DNA of 64,000 nt from Thalassotalea ponticola (GCF_041379045.1 NZ_CP166871.1:1302001-1366000), one strand, 5' to 3'; counted from the stretch's first letter, positions 29,990 to 39,393 are shown. Translations and numbers: made by a program. Notes: generated by a model from the sequence alone, not told the origin.

Positions 29990-30625
29990 ATGAAATTTGA
30001 AGACGATTTGCAATGGCAAGTCGACCTTGCCGAGCAACCGATTGCGTCTATTATCTTGGCCCATGGTGCAGGCGCTGATATGGATAGCCCATTTATGCAA
30101 ACCATCAGTCGCGGTTTGGTTGCCAATGGCATTAATGTGTACCGCTTTAACTTTCCCTATATGCAACAACGGCTGATTGATGGTAAGCGACGACCGCCGA
30201 ATAAAATGGATGTGTTGATTGACAGCTTTATTCATCGTGTGGCGCGCTACGATCATTCGCTGCCGTTATTTATCGGCGGTAAGTCGATGGGGTCTCGCGT
30301 GGCGGCAACGATTAGCGCGCGCGATAAAGTCTGCGCGGTGATCGCTTTGGGTTATCCATTTCACCCCCAGAAAAAGCCTGAAAAAACGCGTTTAGAACCG
30401 TTACAAGCGACATCCAAACCGGTACTTATTCTCCAGGGGACTCGCGATCCGTTGGGCACCCAAGAGGAGATAGCCAGCTACGGTTTAGGCGAACACATTG
30501 AGGTGCGATTTTTTGACGATGGAGATCACGATTTAAAACCGCGCGTGCGCTCCGGTTTTACACATCAGCAACACCTACAGGATGCGGTCGCACAGATTCG
30601 CACCTTTATTCAGGAGCGCGTATGA
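29990..30625 (+). CDS. Alpha/beta-hydrolase of the COG3571/KANL3-Tex30 type
   Basis: A 211-residue serine-hydrolase-like protein with ILAHGAGADMDSPF near the N terminus, the nucleophile elbow GGKSMGSRVA (Ser about residue 98), an acid in LQGTRDPLG, and the His in DDGDHDLKPR. The complete triad suggests activity on an unknown small ester, amide or acyl substrate. The ATG directly abuts the gcvA stop codon and its own stop overlaps the DUF423 start (ATGA). It is thus inserted into the otherwise standard gcvA-ygdD-rlmM operon. Confidence 0.85.
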   Translation: MKFEDDLQWQVDLAEQPIASIILAHGAGADMDSPFMQTISRGLVANGINVYRFNFPYMQQRLIDGKRRPPNKMDVLIDSFIHRVARYDHSLPLFIGGKSMGSRVAATISARDKVCAVIALGYPFHPQKKPEKTRLEPLQATSKPVLILQGTRDPLGTQEEIASYGLGEHIEVRFFDDGDHDLKPRVRSGFTHQQHLQDAVAQIRTFIQERV

Positions 30626-30990
30626 GTCGAATGTTGATAGCGGCCTTTATCGGTATTGTTGGCGCGAGCTTGGTACTGTTTAGTGCTTGGTTGTCGCATC
30701 AAACTACCTCGTTTTCAGCCGATGCCACCAGTAATTTGATCATTGCCATTAGTTTTGCGTTTATCCACTTATTGGCGCTTGTTGCTTCGTTGACTTATTA
30801 CCAGCAACACTGGTCAGCTAAATTGGCCTGTTATGGGTTTTTAATTGGCATCTTGTTGTTTAGCGGTTCTATTATTATAAAAAGCGTATTTGCGATTTCG
30901 CTGGTCGCCGGTGTTACCCCGCTTGGCGGTATCGCCTATACGCTCGGTTGGCTTAGCTTAGCCATTGCTTTAGGAAAACATCACTTATGA
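30622..30990 (+). CDS. DUF423 membrane protein (YgdD-like)
   Basis: A 122-residue inner-membrane protein with four predicted membrane helices and the conserved GVTPLGGIAYTLGWL near the C terminus, typical of DUF423. Its function is unknown. Both ends overlap neighbouring genes by four bases (ATGA), indicating translational coupling in gcvA-hydrolase-DUF423-rlmM. Confidence 0.9.
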   Translation: MSRMLIAAFIGIVGASLVLFSAWLSHQTTSFSADATSNLIIAISFAFIHLLALVASLTYYQQHWSAKLACYGFLIGILLFSGSIIIKSVFAISLVAGVTPLGGIAYTLGWLSLAIALGKHHL

Positions 30991-32075
30991 ACGCGATTTA
31001 CTTGTATTGTCGTCCCGGGTTTGAAAACGAATGTGCTGCTGAAATTCAAGAAAAAGCGGGTTGGAATGAAATTTATGGCTTTATAAAGTTAAAGAAAAAC
31101 CAAGGTTTAGTTGAGTTTCACGTATATGATGCGAGTCAGGTTGATGTGTTGATGCAAAAGCTACCGTTGACGCGCCTTATTTTTACTCGTCAGTGGTTTG
31201 CCGCTATCGGCGAGCCGTTAGAGCTTCCCGAATACAATCGGGTTGAAGCCATTTGTGAGGCACTCGGCGACGAGTTTCACTACGAAGATTTGCGCGTTGA
31301 AACGCTTGATACCAATGACGGTAAAGCGCTGAGCAAGTTTTCGCGAAAACTGTCGGTTCCTTTGCGCCAAGCGCTGAGAAAGCAGGGCGTTCTCGCGGCT
31401 AAAGAGCAAGCAGAACACACTAGAGGCGCGACCAATTTACACGCGCTGTTTTTCTCGGGGCAGTTAGTTCAATTGGGATACAGTTATATCGCGAACAGTT
31501 CAATTCACCCAATGGGCATTGCTCGGTTAAAGTTCCCGAGTAAAGCACCGAGTCGCTCAACGCTTAAACTCGACGAAGCATTTTTGTATTTTATTCCTCG
31601 TGATGAGTGGGATACGCGTTTGGCATCTGGGCTCAATGCGGTTGACTTGGGCTCGGCTCCTGGCGGTTGGACGTATCAACTGGTACGCCGCGGCATGATG
31701 GTTAAAGCCGTCGACAACGGGCCAATGGCCGATAGCTTGATGGAAACCGGGCAAGTGAAACACTACCAACTCGATGGCTTTAAATTTCGCCCGTCGAAAA
31801 AGAATAATTACTGGCTCGTCTGCGACATGATTGAAAACTCTACTCGAGTGGCGAAGTTAATGGCCAGTTGGATTGTTGACGGTGATTGCAAAGAAGCGAT
31901 ATTTAATCTCAAGCTCAAGCCGGGCAAAAATCGCTATCAACAAGTGATGAAAAACTTAGCTCAGATAAAAGATGTGTTATCCGATAACGATGTGTGGTAC
32001 GAAATGTACGCCAAGCATTTGTATTATGATCGAGAAGAAGTCACGGTTCACGTTAGGGTGTTAAATCAGCGCTAA
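30987..32075 (+). CDS. rlmM: 23S rRNA C2498 2'-O-ribose methyltransferase RlmM
   Basis: A 362-residue enzyme that methylates the ribose of C2498 in 23S rRNA before 50S assembly. It has an N-terminal THUMP-like region (about 1-170) and a Rossmann methyltransferase with VDLGSAPGGWTYQL at the SAM site; the acidic VCDMIE segment and the Lys in NLKLKPGK belong to the catalytic set. It is the last gene of the gcvA operon. Its former terminator is split by the IS element that starts 45 bases downstream. Confidence 0.95.
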   Translation: MNAIYLYCRPGFENECAAEIQEKAGWNEIYGFIKLKKNQGLVEFHVYDASQVDVLMQKLPLTRLIFTRQWFAAIGEPLELPEYNRVEAICEALGDEFHYEDLRVETLDTNDGKALSKFSRKLSVPLRQALRKQGVLAAKEQAEHTRGATNLHALFFSGQLVQLGYSYIANSSIHPMGIARLKFPSKAPSRSTLKLDEAFLYFIPRDEWDTRLASGLNAVDLGSAPGGWTYQLVRRGMMVKAVDNGPMADSLMETGQVKHYQLDGFKFRPSKKNNYWLVCDMIENSTRVAKLMASWIVDGDCKEAIFNLKLKPGKNRYQQVMKNLAQIKDVLSDNDVWYEMYAKHLYYDREEVTVHVRVLNQR

Positions 32076-32100
32076 GCGCGCTTTAACCAACGCGAAAACG

Positions 32101-32119
32101 AAAAAGGGAGCCTTAGCTC
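32101..32119 (+). terminator. Left half of a terminator disrupted by the IS element
   Basis: AAAAAGGGAGCCTTAGCTC here and the matching right part at 33529-33546 rejoin, once the IS and one 12-bp duplication are removed, to the perfect hairpin AAAAAGGGAGC-CTTA-GCTCCCTTTTT with T and A tracts. That would have served both rlmM and icd. The stem left on each side is only four base pairs. Confidence 0.85.
32108..32119. repeat. 12-bp target-site duplication, left copy
   Basis: GAGCCTTAGCTC is repeated exactly at 33529-33540 on the other side of the IS element. Confidence 0.95.
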
Positions 32120-32121
32120 TA

Positions 32122-32158
32122 ATGCCGTTCACTTAAGGTGAGCGGCATCTTTATTTTT
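32122..32158 (+). terminator. Inward terminator at the left end of the IS
   Basis: ATGCCGTTCAC pairs with GTGAGCGGCAT (11 bp including one T-G) around a TTAAG loop and is followed by CTTTATTTTT. It includes part of the terminal repeat and the transposase stop codon. It would stop rlmM-operon transcripts entering antisense to the transposase. Confidence 0.75.
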
Positions 32159-33439
32159 AGGGTACCGTGTTGGTCTTGGTTTCACGGTTCTTGGAAATGT
32201 TCTCCCCCGCCGTGGCTCCAGTATTAGGCTATCAGCCATGGAGTAGAAGTGCTTAAGCTGGCGTGGAATCGCTCCTGGTGAAGAGTACGGTAATCCGACG
32301 AGTAGCCGCATTACATGCGCCAAACTTCCGTTGAAGCTCAACTGGTATGGAAGGTAATTCCCTTTGAGCGTTTGACACATTTTTACCATCTGATATCGAA
32401 TTAGGTTGTAAGTCAGAAGTATTCCCCAGAGTTCTTGCTTTACAAGCTCTGGCAACCTGCTTCTCAGCGTTAACCTATTGCCAAGCATATATTGTTTTTG
32501 CTCTCGATATCCAAGTTCAATCTCCCATCTATGGCTATATAAATCGCCGATATCGGCTGAAGGATATCGCATAGGGTCAATCATTGACGTGAGTACACTT
32601 TGACTTTTGCCGTTTATTTTTCGCGTAATCAACCTTACTTCAATATCGTTCGGAAGCTCTGGCCACAGCTTCCTCGCTCTGGGATTTGAGGTCAGTCGAA
32701 CCAGTTTGTCATTACGACCAAGGCTTCTGATAACGTCATATTGAAGGTTCTTCTTCAGTGGTATTAGCCAGTGTCTTTCATTTCCTGTAGATTGCCATTT
32801 ATGCAATAGCCCAAGAGAATAAAACCCTCTATCAAATAATGTCAGACTGTTATCGGGTGTCGATTCTATTAGCTTCTCGGCTAATACCATCTCATTCACG
32901 GTATAATCATCAAACGCGCTTCCTGTAATTAAGTGGCTACTTAATTCCATTTGGCACACCATTCTCACTTGAGGGTATTGTGTGTTAGTCGGTTTCGTAT
33001 ATGCGCTGTTGTTTTCTTTTGAGTCGTCTGTCCGCCATACAACACCATCGACTCCAAGCAAGGTTAATCCATTCCAATGAGGGTGCTTAGCTTCTTTGTT
33101 CCAACGTTTTTGTGTACAGTCAAATAAAGCTTTCATAGCTGCTTCGCCAAGATTCTTGCGACGCTGAGTCAAAGCGCTAGGAGCAACAAAAGGTTTTCCA
33201 TCTCTATCTACTATATCTAGCATGTTTACAACGTCAGCCATCGATTTATCGTTGTATATAGCCATTCCAATCAATAACCACGCCATAGACTCTAGAGTGA
33301 GCTTACGTTTTCTTAAGGTGACCGTTTCTGTCAGTTCATATGCTTCTTCAATCAACTCAAGTGGTAATAAATCAGCTAATGTTTCGACTTGGCTAGGCCT
33401 AAAGTGGTTAATTGAGTCGAGAGCGGTAGAAAGTTGCAT
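32129..33439 (-). CDS. IS4-family DDE transposase
   Basis: A 436-residue transposase from the ATG giving [15 protein letters not shown]; an in-frame start 60 bases upstream would read through a terminator hairpin. It has an N-terminal helical domain and an RNase H-like core. The Asp residues are in LLGVDGVVW and TLFDRGFYS. The IS4 signature Y-x2-R-x3-E-x6-K is complete in [15 protein letters not shown]. No frameshift or stop is visible, so the element may be active. GGA lies about seven bases upstream but inside the hairpin stem, which would mask it in read-through transcripts. Confidence 0.93.
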   Translation of the reverse strand: MQLSTALDSINHFRPSQVETLADLLPLELIEEAYELTETVTLRKRKLTLESMAWLLIGMAIYNDKSMADVVNMLDIVDRDGKPFVAPSALTQRRKNLGEAAMKALFDCTQKRWNKEAKHPHWNGLTLLGVDGVVWRTDDSKENNSAYTKPTNTQYPQVRMVCQMELSSHLITGSAFDDYTVNEMVLAEKLIESTPDNSLTLFDRGFYSLGLLHKWQSTGNERHWLIPLKKNLQYDVIRSLGRNDKLVRLTSNPRARKLWPELPNDIEVRLITRKINGKSQSVLTSMIDPMRYPSADIGDLYSHRWEIELGYREQKQYMLGNRLTLRSRLPELVKQELWGILLTYNLIRYQMVKMCQTLKGNYLPYQLSFNGSLAHVMRLLVGLPYSSPGAIPRQLKHFYSMADSLILEPRRGRTFPRTVKPRPTRYPKNKDAAHLK

Positions 33440-33476
33440 AAAAAAATCCGTAATCAGAAAACTGATTACGGATTTT
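33437..33476 (-). terminator. Terminator hairpin just upstream of the transposase start
   Basis: A perfect 15-bp stem (33443-33457 with 33462-33476) and four-base loop, followed on the minus strand by a run of T that ends at the transposase ATG. It should stop transcripts arriving from icd and hide the ribosome binding site. Confidence 0.85.
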
Positions 33477-33489
33477 GCATGATCGTTTA

Positions 33490-33505
33490 GATCGGTCAAC
33501 CGATC
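33490..33505. repeat. Inverted repeat near the right IS end
   Basis: GATCGGT-CA-ACCGATC is a perfect 7-bp palindrome inside the element, between the right terminal repeat and the terminator hairpin. It could be a transposase or host-factor binding site. Confidence 0.5.
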
Positions 33506-33528
33506 ATTTTCTTAACTGATCGGCATTA

Positions 33529-33540
33529 GAGCCTTAGCTC
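33529..33540. repeat. 12-bp target-site duplication, right copy
   Basis: GAGCCTTAGCTC is identical to 32108-32119 and is followed by CCTTTTTT, the other arm of the original terminator. Confidence 0.95.
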
Positions 33541-33571
33541 CCTTTTTTACAATCAGTCATCAGGTGGCTGA

Positions 33572-34579
33572 TTATAAACGCTCTAATAGCGCCTCAGTGA
33601 AATCTGTCGTACCGTGCTCACCACCTAGGTCGCGGGTTGTGCGATCGCCAGATTCGATAACCTCTTTTAAGGCGTTGCGAATTTTAGTCGCTTGCTCAGT
33701 CATACCTAAGTACTCAAGCATTTGGATCGAGGCGAGAATAACTGATGACGGGTTGGCTAGGTTTTTGCCAGCGATGTCTGGCGCACTGCCGTGAACAGCT
33801 TCAAAAATCGCACAGTCTTTACCAATGTTAGCGCCAGGCGCCATACCTAAACCACCAACAAGACCCGCACATAAATCAGAGATGATGTCACCAAATAAGT
33901 TTGTCGTTACGATAACGTCAAACTGCTCAGGGTTCATAACCAATTGCATACAACAATTATCAACGATCATTTCTGCTGATTCGATATCTGGGTAGCGCTC
34001 ACCAACTTCACGAGCTACTTTTAAGAACAAACCCGATGTTGACTTAAGGATGTTGGCCTTGTGCACAGCGGTAACTTTTTTGCGACCTTCTTTACGAGCA
34101 GTTTGGTAAGCAAACTCAACAATGCGCTCAGCACCTTCACGGGTAATTTGACTCATTGCTTCAGCTGTTTGACCGTCTTCTGATACCACTTGACCTAAGC
34201 CAGAGTACATACCTTCGGTATTTTCACGGATGGTTAAGATATCAATATTTTCGTAACGAGCACGGGTGCCTTTAAATGACAAAACAGGGCGTAAGTTAGC
34301 GTACAGTTTGAACTGCTTGCGCAATGTTACGTTGATCGAGGTAAAGCCTTCTCCAACTGGGGTTGTCAGTGGGCCTTTTAAAGTGATCTTGTTTTTCTCG
34401 ATCAACTTTAACGTCTCTGCTGGTACTAATTCACCGTGTTTTTCTAGCGCAGCTAAGCCTGCATCGGCAAATTCGTATTCAAAATTACAACCGGCTTTGT
34501 CTAATACTTTCAAACATGCATCGATAATGCTTGGACCAATACCATCGCCTGGGATTACTGTGATCGTTTGTTTTGTCAT
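33572..34579 (-). CDS. NAD-type isocitrate dehydrogenase
   Basis: A 335-residue member of the isocitrate/isopropylmalate dehydrogenase family, much shorter than the NADP enzyme of E. coli and matching the NAD-dependent bacterial type. It shows the N-terminal TVIPGDGIGP, substrate-binding segment NVTLRKQFKLYANLRP, ENTEGMYSG, the Asp ligands in TTNLFGDIISD, and HGSAPDIAG in the cofactor site. It would convert isocitrate to 2-oxoglutarate in the citric acid cycle. AAGG precedes the ATG. It is monocistronic; its natural terminator was split by the IS element downstream. Confidence 0.9.
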   Translation of the reverse strand: MTKQTITVIPGDGIGPSIIDACLKVLDKAGCNFEYEFADAGLAALEKHGELVPAETLKLIEKNKITLKGPLTTPVGEGFTSINVTLRKQFKLYANLRPVLSFKGTRARYENIDILTIRENTEGMYSGLGQVVSEDGQTAEAMSQITREGAERIVEFAYQTARKEGRKKVTAVHKANILKSTSGLFLKVAREVGERYPDIESAEMIVDNCCMQLVMNPEQFDVIVTTNLFGDIISDLCAGLVGGLGMAPGANIGKDCAIFEAVHGSAPDIAGKNLANPSSVILASIQMLEYLGMTEQATKIRNALKEVIESGDRTTRDLGGEHGTTDFTEALLERL

Positions 34580-34664
34580 GTTAAATGCCTTTATTTAGCT
34601 AAGAGGGGCGGTATTTATGCTAATTATAGTCGATAGGGTACGAGTAACCTTCAATAGCAGTAGA

Positions 34665-34698
34665 CAAAAAAACCGCCTAAAATTTTTAGGCGGTTTTA
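34665..34698 (-). terminator. Terminator of the ppnN-xni-DUF3192 operon
   Basis: The stem AACCGCCTAAAA/TTTTAGGCGGTT has A and T tracts on both sides. It lies about 140 bases after the DUF3192 gene and upstream of the icd start. Confidence 0.8.
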
Positions 34699-34837
34699 TA
34701 TCAAAATTACTCGGTGATTTCTAGTTAGATTACTCAATTTAACCGAATTTTCACGTTTTTTCGTTGGGTTATCGCTCAGTTTAGTCAAAATTGTAGTAAA
34801 GTAACAAAACTAAACGTTTACCAGTCTGCGCGGCAAA

Positions 34838-35269
34838 TCAGCTCTTTACCGGTTCGTTTTCGTTTGCTTGAGGCGTTTGTTCAAAGGTAGCGACAAAGTT
34901 CTTGAAGTCCTGATACGCGCTATCGCCAATACCGATCAATGTGCCGTTTTTAAACAGTAAGGCAGTACATTCGTCTTGCGTGGTTTTGCCGTCTGAATGA
35001 CGATGCTGAGTGCGGTAAAAAGTAACTTGATAGCTATCGTCGTTTACCTTCTTCGCCTCGGTGATATCCGGACTACCGATTTCAGTTAAAATTGTATTCA
35101 AATCAGTCATGTCCAATTGCAAATTGGCGATATATTGGCGGTTAAACCCTTCTCTTTCGTCCCATTGTAATTGGTCTGGCTTATCTTCGTAGTAATGTAG
35201 TAGGCCGTACGCAAAGGCGCCATATATTGCCATGGCGACGACGATCCACATAATCACTCTGCTATTCAT
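34838..35269 (-). CDS. DUF3192 protein, membrane-anchored
   Basis: A 143-residue protein with one N-terminal membrane segment (VIMWIVVAMAIYGAFAYGLL) and a periplasmic DUF3192-like domain. The C-terminal half (VTFYRTQHRHSDGKTTQDEC to GIGDSAY) is clearly homologous to the lipoprotein at 40087-40455. The function of DUF3192 is not known. AAGGA lies within the end of xni, seven bases before the start, so it belongs to the xni operon. Confidence 0.8.
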   Translation of the reverse strand: MNSRVIMWIVVAMAIYGAFAYGLLHYYEDKPDQLQWDEREGFNRQYIANLQLDMTDLNTILTEIGSPDITEAKKVNDDSYQVTFYRTQHRHSDGKTTQDECTALLFKNGTLIGIGDSAYQDFKNFVATFEQTPQANENEPVKS

Positions 35270-35276
35270 GTTACTG

Positions 35277-36116
35277 TTATCCTTCCTGTGTTGCTGTAGT
35301 ACTTAGTTGTGCGCTGGTGTGTGGCAAGCGAATATCTTTTAAATTAAATCCAAGTGGAATATCTTTTTTCAGTGTTAATAGCTGTTGGTACAATTTGATT
35401 TCCATCTCGTGCTCTTGCAAGGCCTTGCGCAAGGTGATTTTTAAATCGTTCGCCGAGAGAATACTAGTCAGTGAGCCGTATTTAGCAAGTAAATCAACCG
35501 CGGTGATCGGCCCGATACCACTGACCCCTGGAATTTTATTGGTGGCATCACCTGTTAGCGTCCAGTAGTCTACCAATTGCGCCGTACTGACGTTGAATTT
35601 GCTGCGCACTGCGGCTTCGTCAATGTAGCGTTTGTTAAAGTAATCGTAGACCTTGATGTGCGGACCAAGCAACGGCAAAAAACCTTTGTCGGTGGAAATT
35701 ATCGTTGTGTTTTGACCGCGCAATGCCATTTTTACCGCCAATGTTGCAATTAAATCATCGGCTTCATCGTGCTCTGACTCGAGCGAGTCTACACCGTGGG
35801 CTAAAAAACCATCTTGCATATCGACTAAGCTGTTGGCCAAATGCGTTGGCATCTTTTTGCGGCCTTTTTTGTAATCGCTAAATAACTTGTGACGCCAACA
35901 CTCTCCTTGGCAGTCAAAAACCGCGAGTGCATGTGATGGCTGGTGTTGAGTTAGAATGCGCTGTAATGCGTTGCTCGTATGCACCTTAGTATTATGGATG
36001 ATTTGCGATATCGTGTTTTCTGACAGTTGATCTAACATCGCATAAGGGCGCTCCTGAGCCGCATATATCCGGCGGATCAGGTTCATGGCATCGATGAGAA
36101 CTAAATGAGCTTGCAT
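35277..36116 (-). CDS. xni: Flap endonuclease-like protein Xni (ExoIX)
   Basis: A 279-residue FEN-family protein related to the 5'-nuclease domain of DNA polymerase I. It has MQAHLVLIDAMNLIRR at the N terminus, acidic metal ligands in HDEADDLIATLA and STDKGFLPLL, and the helix-three-turn-helix GVSGIGPITAVDLL that binds DNA. E. coli Xni (251 residues) cleaves flaps in a metal-dependent way. The operon is ppnN-xni-DUF3192. Confidence 0.92.
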   Translation of the reverse strand: MQAHLVLIDAMNLIRRIYAAQERPYAMLDQLSENTISQIIHNTKVHTSNALQRILTQHQPSHALAVFDCQGECWRHKLFSDYKKGRKKMPTHLANSLVDMQDGFLAHGVDSLESEHDEADDLIATLAVKMALRGQNTTIISTDKGFLPLLGPHIKVYDYFNKRYIDEAAVRSKFNVSTAQLVDYWTLTGDATNKIPGVSGIGPITAVDLLAKYGSLTSILSANDLKITLRKALQEHEMEIKLYQQLLTLKKDIPLGFNLKDIRLPHTSAQLSTTATQEG

Positions 36117-36136
36117 TATTGCTATCTAAATCCGTG

Positions 36137-37486
36137 TTATTGAGAAACTATGTTATAGCATGGCGTATATTCGCCTTGAAGTTTCATTCGCTGTTGTTTT
36201 ACAAATGATGATAACAGGTTATCCATGTGTGTCATAATTTCTTTATCACCAGATATTTGGTATGGACCGTGCTCGCGAATGTGCTTGACCCAATCGGGCT
36301 TTACGTTGCCGGCAACAATGCCCGAAAACGCCCGCCGTAAGTTAGCCGCTAGTTCATTTATCGGCATATTTTTAGTCAAGGTTAAGTTTGCCATGTTATC
36401 GTGGGTCGGTTCAAATGGTTGTTGGAACTGCGGTTCAATTTCTAAGGTCCAGTTGTAGTGATATGAATCGCCCACGGCTTTGCGATAACCGATCACTGAT
36501 TCTATGTGATCTTTTAAATATTGAGCGACTTGCTCGGCATCATCAATAATAATTTGATATAGATTACGAGCATCAGCACCCAGCGTTTGGGCGATAAAAT
36601 TATCTAGCTCAGCAAAGTACTGTGCCGACTCCTTTGGCCCTGTAAGTACGATGGGTAATTTTTGCAGTTTATTTTCAGGGTGTAATAAAATCCCTAATAC
36701 ATATAGCAATTCTTCGGCGGTACCAGCACCACCTGGAAAAATGATCAAGCCATGACTCAGGCGGACAAAGGCTTCGAGTCGTTTTTCAATATCGGGCATA
36801 ATCACCAATTCATTAACTATGGTGTTTGGCGGCTCTGCGGCGATGATACTTGGCTCTGTTAAGCCGATATAGCGGCCCAGCCCGTTGCGCTGTTTGGCAT
36901 GGCCAAATGTCGCGCCTTTCATAGGCCCTTTCATAGCCCCTGGACCACAGCCGGTACAAATATTCATGTGTCGCAAGCCTAATTCATAGCCGACTTCTTT
37001 ACAGTAGGCATATTCACTAAGGTTAATTGAGTGACCGCCCCAACACGTGACTAGGCCAGGCTCACTATCGAGTTTAATCGCATCGGCATTGCGAATGATG
37101 TCAAACACGGTGTGCGTGGTCAGATTTTGCGTGGTCGGTTCTGGTTGGCATAAATACCGGCTGGAGATAAATAAAATATCGCGCAAGACAGCGGATAATT
37201 GCTCTTGAATACCGCGAATAATAGTTCCGTCAACAAACGCGTGCGACGGTGGGTTGATCAAGCGCAGTTTTACCCCTCGCTCGCGTTTGAGTACTTGAAT
37301 TTCAAAATCTTTGTAGGTTTCGTAAATGGCTTCAGCATCATCGGTGTCACTGCCAACATTGAGAACTGCTAACGAGCAGTTGCGATACAACTGATACAAT
37401 TCTGAATTCGCTGATTGCTGTAATAAATCGACTTCAAGCGGTGATAACAGGCACATATTGCCAACAGGATTTAATTCGATTTGCAT
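36137..37486 (-). CDS. ppnN: Nucleotide 5'-monophosphate nucleosidase PpnN
   Basis: A 449-residue homologue of E. coli PpnN (YgdH), which hydrolyses purine and pyrimidine monophosphates to base and ribose 5-phosphate and is stimulated by (p)ppGpp. The central LOG-type domain carries [14 protein letters not shown] (the PGGxGTxxE motif), with family-specific N- and C-terminal domains. The ATG is preceded by AGGGG; a GTG two codons earlier is in frame. It is the first gene of ppnN-xni-DUF3192. Confidence 0.93.
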   Translation of the reverse strand: MQIELNPVGNMCLLSPLEVDLLQQSANSELYQLYRNCSLAVLNVGSDTDDAEAIYETYKDFEIQVLKRERGVKLRLINPPSHAFVDGTIIRGIQEQLSAVLRDILFISSRYLCQPEPTTQNLTTHTVFDIIRNADAIKLDSEPGLVTCWGGHSINLSEYAYCKEVGYELGLRHMNICTGCGPGAMKGPMKGATFGHAKQRNGLGRYIGLTEPSIIAAEPPNTIVNELVIMPDIEKRLEAFVRLSHGLIIFPGGAGTAEELLYVLGILLHPENKLQKLPIVLTGPKESAQYFAELDNFIAQTLGADARNLYQIIIDDAEQVAQYLKDHIESVIGYRKAVGDSYHYNWTLEIEPQFQQPFEPTHDNMANLTLTKNMPINELAANLRRAFSGIVAGNVKPDWVKHIREHGPYQISGDKEIMTHMDNLLSSFVKQQRMKLQGEYTPCYNIVSQ

Positions 37487-37904
37487 AGGCACCCCTTAGA
37501 TACGACTGGCGCAAAATGGTCGCTATAATCCGATAGCGGGAAAACCAAGTGACAAAATGATTTATTCTGAGTATGACTTTGCCTTGGTCTAATTTTTATT
37601 TTAGTGCAAATAAAAATTGGCACAAGAGATAATCCATTGAATCACTAATATTTTTTACTCTAAGTTATTGTTATAAATTTGAAATTTATAGAGAGATAAG
37701 GATGGTAAAGAGGGAGGGAAGACCGTCAGCGGCTATTTTTTCTATGAGTTAGCTCACCAGATTAGCACGAGAGTATCAATACCGCCGTTTAATACAAAAT
37801 GCGCTTGGTCAGGCTGAATCGGGTTAACCTTATTGCCATGAGGTTATGCGGTGTTTGTCTGCGCTTGGCAACACCGCATAGTAATTCCCCTTGGCTGATA
37901 GTGG
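37487..37904. other. 418-bp spacer between ppnN and queF
   Basis: No gene is visible. An 11-bp perfect stem-loop TATGCGGTGTT/AACACCGCATA at 37845-37880, 25 bases after queF, lacks a T tract and may mark the queF transcript end. The ppnN promoter must lie within the right-to-left reading from about 37600. Confidence 0.55.
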
Positions 37905-38753
37905 CTACTGGCGCAATGTTCTGTTTTGCGGAGCGACAGCGTGCTCGGTTGAGCGATATGGATTAATGTCTAAGCCACCGCGACGGGTATAGCGAGCGAA
38001 CACGGTCAGCGATTTGGGACGACAAAACGCCATGATGTCGGTGAAAATTCGCTCAACGCATTGTTCGTGAAATTCGTTGTGTTGGCGAAAGGAGATAATG
38101 TAACGAAGCAATTTTTCCCGATCAATGGGGTGCCCAGTATAGCTAATGTAAACGCTGCCCCAATCGGGTTGATTGGTGATTAAACAGTTTGACTTTAACA
38201 AGTGCGATACCAATTGCTCACTCACTTGTGCGTCGTTGGCATTGGTTGATGCGGCTAATAAATTGCGGTCAAATTGGTAGTTGTCTATGGCTATATCGAT
38301 GTCGTCAATGCAGCTCGCGTCAATATCGGCTATGGCTAGTGCAGGGCATTGATCTACGGCAAAAAGCTCGACGTTGACACTGGCGTTAGCGGTTGCCGAT
38401 AAATCTTTACACAGGGTTTCTTGTACCTGTTGCCAATTGTCAAAACGCGTTTGGTTAAAACTATTTAAGTACAGTTTAAACGACTTCGATTCAATTAAGT
38501 TGTCGCTTTCACAGGGGATGCGAAATTCTGCCACCGCCACCACCGGCTTTCCCTTAGCGTTTAGCCATGACAACTCGTAGCCATACCACACATCCTCTCC
38601 TTGAAATGGCAATGGCGCCGAGACGTTAATATCGTCGCGATTGAGCGAACGGGGCACGGCTTGTAATAATTGCGGTGAATATTCGCTGGTATAGTCAGTA
38701 GTTTTCCCTAAGACCAGTGATTTTAGTTCATCGCGGTTTGAATATTTCGACAT
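37905..38753 (-). CDS. queF: NADPH-dependent 7-cyano-7-deazaguanine reductase, type II
   Basis: A 282-residue two-module QueF that reduces preQ0 to preQ1 in queuosine biosynthesis. The family motif [17 protein letters not shown] is in the N-terminal half next to the [11 protein letters not shown] segment. The C-terminal module contains [10 protein letters not shown] and [14 protein letters not shown]. The type II length matches E. coli. It is divergent from syd, as in many gammaproteobacteria. Confidence 0.95.
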   Translation of the reverse strand: MSKYSNRDELKSLVLGKTTDYTSEYSPQLLQAVPRSLNRDDINVSAPLPFQGEDVWYGYELSWLNAKGKPVVAVAEFRIPCESDNLIESKSFKLYLNSFNQTRFDNWQQVQETLCKDLSATANASVNVELFAVDQCPALAIADIDASCIDDIDIAIDNYQFDRNLLAASTNANDAQVSEQLVSHLLKSNCLITNQPDWGSVYISYTGHPIDREKLLRYIISFRQHNEFHEQCVERIFTDIMAFCRPKSLTVFARYTRRGGLDINPYRSTEHAVAPQNRTLRQ

Positions 38754-38835
38754 AAGCTAACTTTTTGATGGTATTAAAAATGATAGGTTCGGTGTAATAT
38801 GAGTAAATCGTCATATATACAGTGTATTTTAGCCT

Positions 38836-39393
38836 ATGAGTTCATTACAAAAAAGCCTAGTAAACTTTGCAAATGATTATATTGCCTTCTGTCAGCAACA
38901 ACACGGTGGGTTACCGCGTGTTGAGCATGACCCAAACTGGCCATCTGAGTGCGAAATAGGCGACGTTGACGGCGACAATATGTCAGCATGGAAACCGGTT
39001 CAAATTAGCGACAACTTATCGTTTGATAACGTTGAAAGTGCCTTAGGTATCAGTTTACACCCCGACATTAAGCAGTTTTTTACCGCGATCTACTCGGAGG
39101 CGATCCCGTGTGATTGTGATGAAGGCGCCCTTGAGTTGCTATTTGCATGGAGCCGTGAAGACTTTGACCGCTTACAGCAAAACCTCATTGGTCACGTGTT
39201 AATGAAACGCCGACTTAACCAAGCGGACACAGTATTTTTTGCGGTCACCGATGCCGAAGAGATCAACCTAGTGATTAAAAACGACAGTGGTGAGGTTTGG
39301 GCTGAACCGGTAGGGCTTGAGCCGAATAAATTTGTCGCCGAAAGTCTGGAGGCCTTTTTAGCTCAACTGCGCTATCGAGCAGAGCCTCTGTAA
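38836..39393 (+). CDS. syd: SecY-interacting protein Syd
   Basis: A 185-residue acidic Syd-family protein. It has the conserved FCQQQHGGLPRVEHDPNWPS near the N terminus and CDEGALELLFAWSREDFDRLQQN in the middle. In E. coli Syd is a peripheral protein that binds SecY and monitors the SecYEG translocon. The neighbouring divergent queF supports the call. Confidence 0.93.
   Translation: MSSLQKSLVNFANDYIAFCQQQHGGLPRVEHDPNWPSECEIGDVDGDNMSAWKPVQISDNLSFDNVESALGISLHPDIKQFFTAIYSEAIPCDCDEGALELLFAWSREDFDRLQQNLIGHVLMKRRLNQADTVFFAVTDAEEINLVIKNDSGEVWAEPVGLEPNKFVAESLEAFLAQLRYRAEPL

Larger units (their letters stand above)
32120..33528 (-). mobile_element. Complete IS4-family insertion sequence, 1409 bp
   Basis: The terminal inverted repeats are TAATGCCGTTCACTTAAG at the left and, as reverse complement, TAATGCCGATCAGTTAAG at the right (16 of 18 identical). 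They are flanked by a perfect 12-bp duplication (GAGCCTTAGCTC), a size within the IS4-family range. The element holds one leftward transposase gene whose stop codon lies inside the left repeat. Near each end is a hairpin that would terminate transcription entering from outside: 32122-32158 on the plus strand and 33437-33476 on the minus strand. Intact ends, an intact gene and an unmutated duplication suggest recent insertion. Confidence 0.95.
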
